64,000 nt of DNA, taken from Tumebacillus amylolyticus. GTDB taxonomy: Bacteria > Bacillota > Bacilli > Tumebacillales > Tumebacillaceae. Under the pieces are notes generated by a model that worked only from the letters and a program-made list of their open reading frames with translations, was not told the DNA's origin and made no database searches. Shown piece after piece: positions 1 through 8,149 of this stretch. The translations under genes and the position numbers were made by a program. Position 1 is the stretch's first letter; each line of letters starts with the position of its first letter. Where the stretch lies: assembly GCF_016722965.1 (NCBI RefSeq), contig NZ_JAEQNB010000001.1:372001-436000 (forward strand). The letters run 5' to 3'.

Positions 1-326
1 ACCAGTCGATCTCCGACTTCCAAGCCATTCAGTTCATGATTGCCGACATGGCGACCAAGATCGAAGCGGCGCGCCTCTTGACCTACCAAGCGGCGTCCCT
101 TCGCCAGCAAGGTCTGCCCTGCGGCAAACAAGCGTCGATGGCGAAATACTTTGCCTCCGACGCGGCGATGAGCGTGACCACCGACGCCGTGCAGATTTTC
201 GGCGGATACGGCTACTCTAAGGAATTCCCGGTCGAGCGCCTCATGCGCGACGCCAAAGTCACGCAAATCTACGAAGGCACGAACCAGATTCAGCGTGTCG
301 TCGTTGCCAAGAACCTGCTCAAGTAA
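1..326 (+). CDS. acyl-CoA dehydrogenase, C-terminal part (cut by window start)
   Basis: The reading frame is open from the left edge (codons in phase with base 3) to a TAA at 324-326, so only the last ~108 residues of the protein are present. They are the C-terminal helical domain of an FAD-dependent acyl-CoA dehydrogenase, which oxidises an acyl-CoA to the trans-2-enoyl-CoA and passes electrons to ETF. The signatures [16 protein letters not shown] and [11 protein letters not shown] are diagnostic of this family. The protein is closely similar along this stretch to the next gene (365-1510), so the two look like tandem paralogues. A ribosome binding site for the next gene lies 30 bases downstream, so the two are probably co-transcribed. 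Chain-length specificity cannot be told from this fragment. Confidence 0.93.
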   Translation, partial: QSISDFQAIQFMIADMATKIEAARLLTYQAASLRQQGLPCGKQASMAKYFASDAAMSVTTDAVQIFGGYGYSKEFPVERLMRDAKVTQIYEGTNQIQRVVVAKNLLK

Positions 327-364
327 TTGAAACGATTGAAATGTAGAAGGGAAGACACAACGAG

Positions 365-1510
365 ATGAACTTTCAACTGACCCAAGACCAAGAAGACATC
401 CGCAAACTGGTACGCAACTTCGCACTCAAGGACGTCGCTCCGACGGCCGCAGAACGCGATGAGAAGGAAGAATTCTCCCATGAAATCTTCAAAAAAATGG
501 CGGAGATCGGCCTGACGGGTATCCCGTGGGCAGAAGAATACGGCGGGGCGGGCATGGACTACGTTTCTTATGTCATCGCCGTCGAAGAACTCTCCCGCGT
601 CTGCGCATCGACCGGCGTTACGCTGTCTGTGCAAACGTCGCTGGCCGGCTGGCCGATCCACGCGTTCGGCAACGAAGAGCAAAAGCAAACCTACCTGCGT
701 CGTCTCGCAGAAGGCACGTCCATCGGCGCATACGGCCTGACCGAACCGGGCTCCGGCACCGATGCAGGCGGCATGCGCACCAACGCTGTGGAAAAAGACG
801 ATCACTGGCTGCTCAACGGCTCCAAGATTTTCATCACCAACGGCGGCGTGGCTGACATCTACGTGGTCTTCGCCGTCACCGATGCAGAGAAACGCACTCG
901 CGGCGGCATCACGGCGTTCATCGTCGAAGCTTCCTACCCGGGCTTCTCGGTCGGCAAGCATGAGAAAAAACTCGGCATCCGTGCGTCCACGACCACCGAG
1001 ATCATTTTCGAAGATGTAAAAGTTCCGAAGGAAAACGTTCTCGGCAAAGTCGGCGAAGGCTTCAAGATCGCGATGATGACCCTCGACGGCGGCCGCAACG
1101 GCATCGCGGCGCAAGCACTGGGCATCGCCCAAGGCGCCCTGGACCTCGCAACCGAGTACTCCAAGCAACGCGTGCAATTCGGCCAATCGATCTCGAACTT
1201 CCAAGCGATCCAGTTCAAACTGGCAGACATGGCAACCGAGATCGAAGCAGCTCGTCTCTTGACCTACCAAGCGGCATGGCTGGAAAGCCAAGGCCTGCCG
1301 TACTCCAAGCAATCGGCGATGGCGAAAGTCTTCGCGTCGGAAGTGGCGGTCAAAGCAGCTTCGGAAGCTGTGCAAATCTTCGGCGGCTACGGCTTCTCCC
1401 GCGAGTATCCGGTGGAGCGTTTCTACCGCGATGCGAAAATCACCCAAATCTACGAAGGTACCAGCGAAGTCCAACGCATGGTCATCTCGCGCCACCTTCT
1501 GAAGGACTGA
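365..1510 (+). CDS. acyl-CoA dehydrogenase (short-chain type)
   Basis: 381 residues, the normal length for a soluble short/medium-chain acyl-CoA dehydrogenase. The N-terminal helical domain begins [16 protein letters not shown]; the middle domain has [16 protein letters not shown] and [14 protein letters not shown], the FAD and substrate contacts; the C-terminal domain has [16 protein letters not shown] and [11 protein letters not shown]. The position usually holding the catalytic Glu falls in YEGTSE. It oxidises acyl-CoA thioesters in fatty-acid or branched amino-acid breakdown, with ETF as acceptor. A purine-rich ribosome binding site precedes ATG 365. The meaB start lies 4 bases after its stop, and the GAAGGA site for meaB lies inside the last codons, which suggests translational coupling. 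The exact substrate (butyryl-CoA is common in this arrangement) is an inference. Confidence 0.94.
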   Translation: MNFQLTQDQEDIRKLVRNFALKDVAPTAAERDEKEEFSHEIFKKMAEIGLTGIPWAEEYGGAGMDYVSYVIAVEELSRVCASTGVTLSVQTSLAGWPIHAFGNEEQKQTYLRRLAEGTSIGAYGLTEPGSGTDAGGMRTNAVEKDDHWLLNGSKIFITNGGVADIYVVFAVTDAEKRTRGGITAFIVEASYPGFSVGKHEKKLGIRASTTTEIIFEDVKVPKENVLGKVGEGFKIAMMTLDGGRNGIAAQALGIAQGALDLATEYSKQRVQFGQSISNFQAIQFKLADMATEIEAARLLTYQAAWLESQGLPYSKQSAMAKVFASEVAVKAASEAVQIFGGYGFSREYPVERFYRDAKITQIYEGTSEVQRMVISRHLLKD

Positions 1511-1514
1511 TGTT

Positions 1515-2459
1515 ATGCACGAGCTGGTAGCACGCATTCTCTCCGGGGACAAACGGGCCGTCGCCCGCGCCATCACCCACATCGAGAATGACGCTCCGGA
1601 AAAAAATCAGATCCTGCGCGACCTGCACCCGCACACGGGCAAGGCCTTTCTCGTCGGCCTGACCGGACCGCCGGGGGCAGGCAAAAGTTCGCTGACCGAC
1701 CGCCTCATCGGGTACCTGCGCCGGGAGTTCGACTACTCCATCGGCGTCGTCGCCGTCGATCCGACCTCGCCGTTCACCGGCGGGGCGATCCTCGGCGACC
1801 GGGTGCGCATGGGGACGCACGCTCTCGATCCCAAAGTGTTCATCCGTTCGATGGGCACGCGCGGTTCGCTCGGCGGTCTGTCGCGTGCGACGCAGGAAGC
1901 GATTCGCGTGTTGGATGCGTACGGCTGTGACGTGATTCTCATCGAGACGGTCGGTGTCGGGCAATCGGAACTCGACATCATGAACGTCGCCGATTCCACC
2001 GTCGTTGTGTTGAACCCGTCCGCGGGGGACCACATCCAGACGATGAAGGCGGGGATCATGGAGATCGCCGATTTGTTTGCGATCAACAAAGCCGACCTGC
2101 CCGGAACGGACAAGACGGAACGCGAAATTCACTACATGCTGGACATGCTCGGTCACATCCCGTGGCGACCGCCGGTCGTGAGGACGATCTCGCGCGACAA
2201 CCAAGGCTGTCCGGAATTGTGGAGCGCGATTCAGAAACACAAGCAGCATCTCGAAGACTCCGGCCTCTGGTCGGAACGCCGCCATCAGCGTCGTCAAGAG
2301 GAGATCGTCGCGATCGTGGAGGGCACCATCGCCCGCCGCCTCAAGGAACAGATCAACGCCGACGCCGACTGGGCGCAGAAACTCGCCCGCGTCGAGCAGG
2401 GCGTCCTCGACCCGTACCAACTGGCGGACGAGATGATGCAGAACATCTTGAAGAAGTAA
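1515..2459 (+). CDS. meaB: methylmalonyl-CoA mutase-associated GTPase MeaB (ArgK family)
   Basis: 314 residues. The Walker A motif GPPGAGKS is at residues 51-58, the Mg/switch region includes VDPTSPFTGGAILGDRVRM, and the guanine-specificity motif NKAD lies near residue 195. This is the SIMIBI G-protein that loads and protects the adenosylcobalamin cofactor of methylmalonyl-CoA mutase or related acyl-CoA mutases. No mutase subunit is in this window; it may lie to the left. The ATG at 1515 follows a GAAGGA site at 1501-1506, inside the end of the dehydrogenase gene. Co-location with acyl-CoA dehydrogenases suggests a propionate or branched-chain acyl-CoA degradation operon that ends at the terminator just downstream. 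Confidence 0.93.
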   Translation: MHELVARILSGDKRAVARAITHIENDAPEKNQILRDLHPHTGKAFLVGLTGPPGAGKSSLTDRLIGYLRREFDYSIGVVAVDPTSPFTGGAILGDRVRMGTHALDPKVFIRSMGTRGSLGGLSRATQEAIRVLDAYGCDVILIETVGVGQSELDIMNVADSTVVVLNPSAGDHIQTMKAGIMEIADLFAINKADLPGTDKTEREIHYMLDMLGHIPWRPPVVRTISRDNQGCPELWSAIQKHKQHLEDSGLWSERRHQRRQEEIVAIVEGTIARRLKEQINADADWAQKLARVEQGVLDPYQLADEMMQNILKK

Positions 2460-2464
2460 AACAG

Positions 2465-2497
2465 ACACCCCGCCATCTCTGTGGCAGGGTGTTTTTT
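2465..2497 (+). terminator. rho-independent terminator after meaB
   Basis: Arms ACACCCCGCCA and TGGCAGGGTGT (one mismatch) around a 6-base loop are followed by a run of T. The hairpin ends the acyl-CoA dehydrogenase-meaB unit. Confidence 0.85.
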
Positions 2498-2520
2498 CTA
2501 ACAAGAGAGGGGGAGTTGGT

Positions 2521-3366
2521 TTGACGTGGGTAGAGAGGTATCTGAACGTGTTGGGCGTAGACGTTTCGAACCCTGACTTTGAAACGTTGGCGGCTCTGAC
2601 GCAAGCGCATCTTTTGCGAATCCCGTACGAGCTTCTGAGCAAGATTCACTATTACAACCATCGCGCGGAAAACGGCTGGCTGGTGCCGCCGGCGGAGGTG
2701 TTCGTGGAGAACTTGGCGACGAAGGGGTGGGGTGGGAACTGCTTTATCTTGAACTTCAACTTCGGGCGGTTGCTGGAAGCACTCGGCTACCTCCTCGACT
2801 ACTGCCGCGTCGCACCGGGTCACATGGCGATCCGTGTCCATCTCGACGGGCAGATCTGGTACGTGGACGTCGGCTACGGCGCCCCGACCTACCGCCCGCT
2901 GTTGCTCGACGAGGAGCCGGACTTCACCTCGCTGTACGGAGAGCGGGTCAAGATCACGAAGCTCACCGACACCACCTATGAAATTGAACGCTTCTACTAC
3001 GAAGACCTCTTCGTCAAAAAAGTCATCGAGTGGTCCCCGCTGACGTTCGTCGATTTCGACGAAGACATCGCGTTCTCCCACCGAGACACCGACGACAACG
3101 TCTTCATGCGCCGAGCTTCTGCGGACGGAATCAAATCCCCGTATGAGAAAGTCTGGATCGACACCCACCGCCACCTGCGCATGGATACGCAAGGACGGCA
3201 CCAAACCGACATGCCCGACATGGAGACGTTTTACCGCTCGCTCCACGAAACGTTCGGCCTCGACCGCGCCGTCGCCGAAGAAGCTGTCGAGTTCGTCACA
3301 GCTTCACACCGCCAACAAACAACCCACCAAAACGCCACCCACAACCCGCGCCGCTACGGCGGGTAA
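2521..3366 (+). CDS. arylamine N-acetyltransferase (NAT family)
   Basis: 281 residues, typical for bacterial NAT. The Cys-His-Asp triad can be read directly: Cys74 in WGGNCFILN, His101 in GHMAIRV and Asp116 in YVDVGYGAP. NAT enzymes move an acetyl group from acetyl-CoA to arylamines or hydrazines; related proteins act in amide synthesis of natural products, so the natural acceptor is open. The likely start is TTG at 2521, since AGAGAGGGGGAG ends 7 bases upstream and the protein aligns from its first residues. The gene stands alone between two terminators, and the C-terminus has a Gln/Thr/Asn-rich tail after the conserved fold. Confidence 0.9.
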   Translation: MTWVERYLNVLGVDVSNPDFETLAALTQAHLLRIPYELLSKIHYYNHRAENGWLVPPAEVFVENLATKGWGGNCFILNFNFGRLLEALGYLLDYCRVAPGHMAIRVHLDGQIWYVDVGYGAPTYRPLLLDEEPDFTSLYGERVKITKLTDTTYEIERFYYEDLFVKKVIEWSPLTFVDFDEDIAFSHRDTDDNVFMRRASADGIKSPYEKVWIDTHRHLRMDTQGRHQTDMPDMETFYRSLHETFGLDRAVAEEAVEFVTASHRQQTTHQNATHNPRRYGG

Positions 3367-3367
3367 C

Positions 3368-3414
3368 AAAAAAAGCCCTGCGCCGCGTCTCGACTTGGCA
3401 GCAGGGCTTTTTTT
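3368..3414. terminator. bidirectional terminator between convergent genes
   Basis: An A-run followed by AGCCCTGC, a 19-base loop, then GCAGGGCT and a T-run. With A and T runs on both sides it can stop transcription of the acetyltransferase gene (+) and of the DUF4870 gene (-). Confidence 0.85.
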
Positions 3415-3760
3415 ACTTGAGAAAGCGGATCGTGAACGGGTAGCGGTACGCTTCTCCGCTGTTGGCGCGGACACCGGCGATGATGATGAACACCAGCGAC
3501 GCGATGCCGATGATCGGCAGCAGAATCAATCCGATCAGCACCACGCACAGAATGCCGGCGATGATCGCGTACAGGATGATCGAAATCTGGAAGTTGATCG
3601 CTTCCTTGCCTTGGTCGTTCACGAACTGGTGTTGGTCCCGTTTGAGCAGCCAGAAAATCAGCGGCCCGATGATGTTTCCAAACGGGATGAGGTACCCGGA
3701 CAGAGCCGAAAGATGGCACAGCATCGCAAACGTGCGTGCTTCGGGATTGGTTTCGTGCAT
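3413..3760 (-). CDS. DUF4870 (Tic20-like) small membrane protein
   Basis: 115 residues. After an N-terminal stretch with CHLSALSGYLIPFGNIIGPL comes a conserved charged loop (KRDQHQFVNDQGKEAINFQ) and then two to three hydrophobic segments, ending YPFTIRFLK. This layout is the DUF4870 family, small integral membrane proteins distantly related to Tic20; their function is not established. The start is supported by GGGAGAGGGGG a few bases upstream of the ATG on the minus strand. It lies 204 bases downstream of comEB on the same strand and ends at a shared bidirectional terminator. No substrate or partner can be proposed from the sequence. Confidence 0.85.
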   Translation of the reverse strand: MHETNPEARTFAMLCHLSALSGYLIPFGNIIGPLIFWLLKRDQHQFVNDQGKEAINFQISIILYAIIAGILCVVLIGLILLPIIGIASLVFIIIAGVRANSGEAYRYPFTIRFLK

Positions 3761-3964
3761 CAGGCAGTCCCCCTCTCCCTACCATCTATATGCAGTCAGG
3801 AGTTCCTTCTGTATTTAAAAAACGCACGGTTGAGCATGATGATCGATCTTTTGTCCCTCTCACGATACGCGCGTGAGAGTTGGGTAACAAGCCAGCTCGG
3901 CATCATCCTTCCCCCTCGTTCGTCGTTTGCCTCTAGGCTATGCAACGAGAGGGGAAAGCGTGCG
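3761..3964. repeat. intergenic stretch with two inverted repeats
   Basis: No gene is visible. Two hairpin-forming repeats occur: CTCTCACG (3857-3864) with CGTGAGAG (3872-3879), and CCCCTCGTT (3912-3920) with AACGAGAGGGG (3944-3954). Neither has a T-run on the minus-strand exit side, so they are not clear terminators for comEB; they may be weak terminators, processing sites or operators. Confidence 0.4.
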
Positions 3965-4399
3965 TCACTCGGCGATTTGCACGAGAATTTGCATCATCTC
4001 CACGCCCGCTTGCTTCAGCAGATCGACGGCGTAGGGATCGATACGGTAATCGGCTTCATAAAAAATCTGCGCGATGCCCGCTTGGATGATTTGCTTGCTG
4101 CACAGGAGGCAAGGGAAGTGCGTCACGTAGATCGCCGCACCCTCCGTCGAAACGCCGAACTTGGCACATTGCAATATCGCGTTGGACTCGGCGTGAATCG
4201 TGCGGATGCAATGGCCGTTCACGACGTTGCACCCTTCATCGTGGCAGTGTACGTCGCCCGACACGCTGCCGTTGTAGCCGGTGGAGATGATTCGTTTGTC
4301 ACGCACGATGACGGCGCCGACATGCAGACGGTCGCAGGTGGCGCGGGTGGCGACCATCCGGGCTTGGTCCATAAAGTATTCGTTCCAAGGTTTGCGCAA
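3965..4399 (-). CDS. comEB: dCMP/cytidylate deaminase family protein ComEB
   Basis: 144 residues with the zinc-dependent deaminase signature: HAESNAIL carries the zinc-binding His and catalytic Glu, and PCLLC carries the two zinc-binding Cys. Further Cys and His residues (CHDEGCNVVNGHC) match the second zinc site typical of dCMP deaminases. The enzyme converts dCMP to dUMP for thymidylate synthesis; the name comEB is historical and no other com gene is adjacent. The start is TTG at 4399, preceded by GAGGAGGT on the minus strand. It is transcribed divergently from spoIIE; the ~310 bases between them hold the spoIIE control region. Confidence 0.92.
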   Translation of the reverse strand: MRKPWNEYFMDQARMVATRATCDRLHVGAVIVRDKRIISTGYNGSVSGDVHCHDEGCNVVNGHCIRTIHAESNAILQCAKFGVSTEGAAIYVTHFPCLLCSKQIIQAGIAQIFYEADYRIDPYAVDLLKQAGVEMMQILVQIAE

Positions 4400-4457
4400 G
4401 AGACAGGACCTCCTCGATTGAAATCTACATGTCTATTCTACTCCTCGTGAAATTAGG

Positions 4458-4673
4458 TGTCGAACGCCAGATTTCTTTCCGACAAATCGCCACATCCGCG
4501 CGACAATTCGAGCCGAAGTGCAACGAGGCTTTTTTAGAATGCTTCTTGCAAGGACGGGGCTTCACGGGAAAAGGAGAGCGGGTGTTCGTGTACGAGAACG
4601 GCATTCTGTGTCGGAAATTTCCCAAGCGCAGGTGCGCGAACCGACAAACAATTCAGAGGAGACATGCTATCCT
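4458..4673 (+). promoter_or_regulatory. spoIIE control region: Spo0A-like boxes and a long-spaced sigma-A-type promoter
   Basis: An exact 0A box TGTCGAA is at 4458-4464. One-mismatch copies are at 4477-4484 (TTCCGACA, opposite orientation) and 4609-4616 (TGTCGGAA). A candidate promoter has -35 CCGACA at 4641-4646 and -10 TATCCT at 4668-4673, separated by 21 bases. Spo0A-activated sigma-A promoters such as spoIIE and spoIIG of B. subtilis are known for just such over-long spacers. The rest of 4400-4711 has no convincing gene. Confidence 0.6.
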
Positions 4674-4711
4674 GAACCTACTAAATTCGGAGACGGGATG
4701 GTGGGGACAGA

Positions 4712-7282
4712 ATGTGGAAACGATTCTTCCAGCGTGAAGACAGAGGACTAGCAGCGGGGGCAGCCGGTGGGGCAGGGGGCGCAAGTGGAGCGTCTCGTGC
4801 GAAGGGGCCGTTCGGGCGAATGCAAGACCGACTTCACTACGCGATGGGAGGCGTGCAAGCGTACTTGGGGAGATCGACGACGATCTTGACCGTGATGGCG
4901 TTTTTCCTCGGACGTGCGATGATTCTGGGGGAACTCTCGCCGTTTGCCATCGCGTTCTACGCGGTGATCTTGCGGCTCAAGCGCTCCGCCGCCCGCTACG
5001 TGCTCGGAGCGTTGATGCTCGGCTCGTTCACAACCAACGGGTTGTTCTCGATCTGGCCCATCTTGGTTCTGGCGCTGCTCGGGTATCGCTTCGTCTACGG
5101 CTTGCTGAGCAAGAAAAAAGCGCTGACGCTCGGCACCGTGCCGTTCGTGGTGTTCCTCGTAGACAGCGCGGTGCGACTGGCGGGCAACGCGGCGATGGGA
5201 GACATGAGTTCCTACAGCTTCCTGATGGGTCTCGTAGACGGGTTCCTCTCGATGGTGTTGACGCTGATCTTCATCCAGTCGCTGCCGATCTTCACGTTCC
5301 AACGCGGGGTCAAAGAATTGCGCAACGAAGAGATCGTCTGCCTCGTGATCTTGCTCGCGTCGATGCTCACCGGACTTCACGGTTTGCATCTCGGAGCGCT
5401 GTCGTTTGAAAATGTGTTCTCCCGCTACCTGATCATGCTGTTCGCGCTGATCGGCGGGGCCGGAGTCGCGGCTGGTGTGGGCGTGGTGACGGGGATCATC
5501 CTCACGATGGCAAGTCTGATGGCGGCGACGCAAATCGGATTGCTGGCTTTCTCGGGACTGCTCGCCGGCCTCCTGCGCGATGTGAAAAAAATCGGCGTCG
5601 GCATCGGCTTCGTGCTCGGTGCGGCGATCTTGACGGTCTATGTGAACGACACAAGTTCGGTCATCGTGGCGCTCGAAGAATCGGCGATGGCGTTCGCGAT
5701 GCTCTTGCTGACACCGAAGAGCTTCATCGACCAAGTTTCGCGCTACGTGCCGGGCACGCACCAGCACTCGCTCTCGCAACAGGATTACGCCCGCCGCATT
5801 CGTGAACTGATGGCGATGCGAATCCGCGAAGTCTCCAGCGTTTTTCAAGAACTCTCCAACACGTTCGCGCAGATTTCCAGCGCCTCGCAACAAAAAACAC
5901 AAGCGCAGGACGAAGTGATGAACAAAACGTTTCAATCCGCAGCCAGTCAAGTCTGCAAAGGATGCTTCAAGCAAGAACAATGCTGGGAAAAAAACTTCTA
6001 CCAAACCTACCGAGCCCTGTTCGACACGGTGACGTTGATCGACATCGAGGGCGGGTTGAGCAAATCGGAAATCCCCAAGGAACTCACGAAGTTCTGTGTC
6101 AAAACGGATGCGATGATCCCCGCGCTGACCGGCGCGGTGGAAATCTCGAAACGGGACATGCAGTGGCAGAACCAACTCGCCGACTCCCGCAACATGGTCG
6201 CGGAGCAGTTGGTGGGCATCTCCTCGATCATGGCGGACCTCGCGCAAGAGATTCGCAAGGAAAACCACGTCTCCGCCGACCACGAAGAGCACATCGTCGC
6301 CGCACTGGAACACCTCGGGCTGTCGATTCGCTCGGTGGACATCGTGTCGCTTGAGGAAGGCAAAGTGGAGATCGAAGTGACTTCGACGGGCGCAACGTCG
6401 GCGGATGAAGGCGAGAAATTGATTGCGCCGCTCCTCTCCGAAGTGCTGGGCGAGAACATCGTCGTGACGAACTCACGCTATTGGGAAGACGAGAACGGCG
6501 TGACGATGACCTTGTCGTCCGCGAAGTTGTATCACATCGAGACGGGGATCGCATCGGCGGCGAAGGACGGACGGATGCATTGCGGAGATTCGTTCACGGC
6601 GCTCGATGTAGGCAATGGAAAATACGCCGTGGCGGTCAGCGACGGCATGGGCAACGGCGAGCGTGCGATGCAGGAGTCGAGCGCGGCGATTCGTTTGTTG
6701 CAGCAATTGTTGAAAGCAGGCTTTGACGAGCAGTTGGCGATCAAGACGGTGAATTCGGTGCTGCTGCTCCGTTCGCAAGATGAGATCTTCACGACGATGG
6801 ACCTCGCGCTGATCGACATGTTCACGGCGAAAACCGAGTTCCTCAAGATCGGATCGGCGCCGTCGTTCATCAAGCGTCAAGGCAAAGTCAACACGATCTC
6901 CGGCGAGAACATCCCGATCGGCATCCTGCAAGAAATCGACATCCAGACGGTCGAGGAAGAACTGCAAGAGGGCGACTTGCTGATCCTGATGTCGGACGGC
7001 ATCTTCGACGCTCCGAAGCACACCGACGACAAAGAAGGCTGGCTCAAGAAAAAAATCGAAGACTTCGAAAGCAACGACCCGCAAGAAATCGCCGACATGC
7101 TGGTGGAACTTGCGGTGCGCATCAACCACGGCAAGATCATCGACGACATGACCGTACTCGTCGCCCGCGTCGCCAAGTACAAGCCGGAGTGGGCCACGAT
7201 CCGTCTCCCCGGTGTGCAAAAAATCAAGCGCAGAGGTGGCCAGATGCTTCACGACCAAGACAAACTGGTGCCGATGACGTAA
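4712..7282 (+). CDS. spoIIE: stage II sporulation protein E, serine phosphatase
   Basis: 856 residues. The N-terminal ~330 residues hold about ten hydrophobic membrane segments; a central regulatory/FtsZ-interacting region with several coiled or Cys-containing stretches (CKGCFKQEQCWEKNF) follows; the C-terminal ~260 residues are a PPM/PP2C-type phosphatase with SDGMGNGERA (~residue 642) and MSDGIFDAP (~760), which provide metal-binding Asp residues. SpoIIE sits at the polar septum, dephosphorylates SpoIIAA and so switches on sigma-F in the forespore. The start ATG at 4712 has a weak GTGGGGAC site. A Gly/Ala-rich insert (residues ~13-27) just after the start is unusual. The gene ends at a strong terminator, and the VWA-kinase-tilS-hpt-ftsH order after it matches Bacillus. 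Confidence 0.95.
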   Translation: MWKRFFQREDRGLAAGAAGGAGGASGASRAKGPFGRMQDRLHYAMGGVQAYLGRSTTILTVMAFFLGRAMILGELSPFAIAFYAVILRLKRSAARYVLGALMLGSFTTNGLFSIWPILVLALLGYRFVYGLLSKKKALTLGTVPFVVFLVDSAVRLAGNAAMGDMSSYSFLMGLVDGFLSMVLTLIFIQSLPIFTFQRGVKELRNEEIVCLVILLASMLTGLHGLHLGALSFENVFSRYLIMLFALIGGAGVAAGVGVVTGIILTMASLMAATQIGLLAFSGLLAGLLRDVKKIGVGIGFVLGAAILTVYVNDTSSVIVALEESAMAFAMLLLTPKSFIDQVSRYVPGTHQHSLSQQDYARRIRELMAMRIREVSSVFQELSNTFAQISSASQQKTQAQDEVMNKTFQSAASQVCKGCFKQEQCWEKNFYQTYRALFDTVTLIDIEGGLSKSEIPKELTKFCVKTDAMIPALTGAVEISKRDMQWQNQLADSRNMVAEQLVGISSIMADLAQEIRKENHVSADHEEHIVAALEHLGLSIRSVDIVSLEEGKVEIEVTSTGATSADEGEKLIAPLLSEVLGENIVVTNSRYWEDENGVTMTLSSAKLYHIETGIASAAKDGRMHCGDSFTALDVGNGKYAVAVSDGMGNGERAMQESSAAIRLLQQLLKAGFDEQLAIKTVNSVLLLRSQDEIFTTMDLALIDMFTAKTEFLKIGSAPSFIKRQGKVNTISGENIPIGILQEIDIQTVEEELQEGDLLILMSDGIFDAPKHTDDKEGWLKKKIEDFESNDPQEIADMLVELAVRINHGKIIDDMTVLVARVAKYKPEWATIRLPGVQKIKRRGGQMLHDQDKLVPMT

Positions 7283-7296
7283 GGTGTACGAAAAAA

Positions 7297-7336
7297 GAGA
7301 AGGCTCTCCCGCGCGGGAGGGCCTTCTCCTTTTTTC
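7297..7336 (+). terminator. rho-independent terminator after spoIIE
   Basis: A long GC-rich stem (GAGAAGGC.. to ..GCCTTCTC, with inner CTCCCGC/GCGGGAG) is followed by a T-run. Confidence 0.88.
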
Positions 7337-7348
7337 CAAACATACCAA

Positions 7349-7377
7349 GTATGCACTCTAGCACTTCTGGGGATACT
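7349..7377 (+). promoter_or_regulatory. candidate forespore (sigma-F/G type) promoter before the VWA gene
   Basis: GTATG at 7349-7353 and GGGGATACT at 7369-7377, spaced 15 bases, resemble sigma-F/sigma-G elements (GYATA and GGnnAnAnT). It lies 32 bases before the VWA gene start, downstream of the spoIIE terminator, which would give the yabS-yabT unit its own sporulation-time transcription. Match by eye only. Confidence 0.4.
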
Positions 7378-7408
7378 ACTAGTAATTATGCCTTGGAGGG
7401 GTGGAACT

Positions 7409-8149
7409 ATGTGGAAGAATGTGACGATGAAACAGATTTTGCTGATTACCGACGGGTGCTCTAACCGGGGAGGCAACCCGATTGAAGCGGCGACGTTTGC
7501 CCGCAAGCTCGGGATCGCGGTGAACGTGGTCGGCATCGTGGACGGCGGCGACCTGAACTCCGCCGGTCGTCAGGAAGTCCAAGCCATCGCCGAATCGGGC
7601 GGCGGCATCTCGCGCATCGTGGAAGCGAAGCAACTCGCCATGACGATGCAGATGGTCACGAAACACACCGTCCAGATGACGATCCAGCAAGTCGTCAACA
7701 AAGAACTCCGCCAGCTCATGGGCACCGACGCGGACGGTCTCCCGCCGGAGAAACGCAGCGACGTCGCCGAAATGGTCGACAAACTCGGTGACGAAGCACA
7801 GTTGCAACTCGTCGTCGTCATCGACACCAGCGCATCCATGCACGACAAACTCCCGACCGTCCGCGAAGCGATCCGCGACCTCAAGATCGGTCTCGATGTC
7901 CGCAAAGGCAACCACCAAGTTGCGATCCTCACGTTCCCGGGTCAACAGGGCGAGGACGTCTCGGTCGTCGCCGACTTCACGCAAAACGCCAACCTCGTCG
8001 ATCTGATGAACGCTCTGCGCGCCAACGGTGGCACGCCGACGGGCCCGGCGATTGAGAAAGCAACGCGCATGCTCTCACAGCATTTGATCGAACGACCCGC
8101 CAATCGGGAGGATGATGGAGATGGCGACATGGCAGCCTACGTGGTCTGA
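7409..8149 (+). CDS. yabS: von Willebrand factor type A domain protein (YabS-like)
   Basis: 246 residues from ATG 7409, chosen because TTGGAGGGGTG lies just upstream; an in-frame ATG at 7388 precedes that site and is less likely. The N-terminal part (KQILLITDGCSNRGG) is itself VWA-like, and a second segment has the MIDAS motif DTSASM followed by a TGPAIEKATRML stretch near the end. Divalent-cation VWA domains usually mediate protein contacts. Position directly between spoIIE and a protein kinase gene matches yabS of B. subtilis, a sporulation-locus gene of unknown role. Its last ~29 bases overlap the kinase gene, suggesting coupled translation. Whether it is a kinase target is not known. Confidence 0.82.
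   Translation: MWKNVTMKQILLITDGCSNRGGNPIEAATFARKLGIAVNVVGIVDGGDLNSAGRQEVQAIAESGGGISRIVEAKQLAMTMQMVTKHTVQMTIQQVVNKELRQLMGTDADGLPPEKRSDVAEMVDKLGDEAQLQLVVVIDTSASMHDKLPTVREAIRDLKIGLDVRKGNHQVAILTFPGQQGEDVSVVADFTQNANLVDLMNALRANGGTPTGPAIEKATRMLSQHLIERPANREDDGDGDMAAYVV

Noticed and set aside
3143-4450. 435-codon frame across the acetyltransferase end, DUF4870 and comEB
   Set aside because: It runs through a bidirectional terminator and antisense to two recognised genes.
4429-4737. 102-codon frame upstream of spoIIE
   Set aside because: No ribosome binding site, overlaps the spoIIE start and spans its promoter; no family match.
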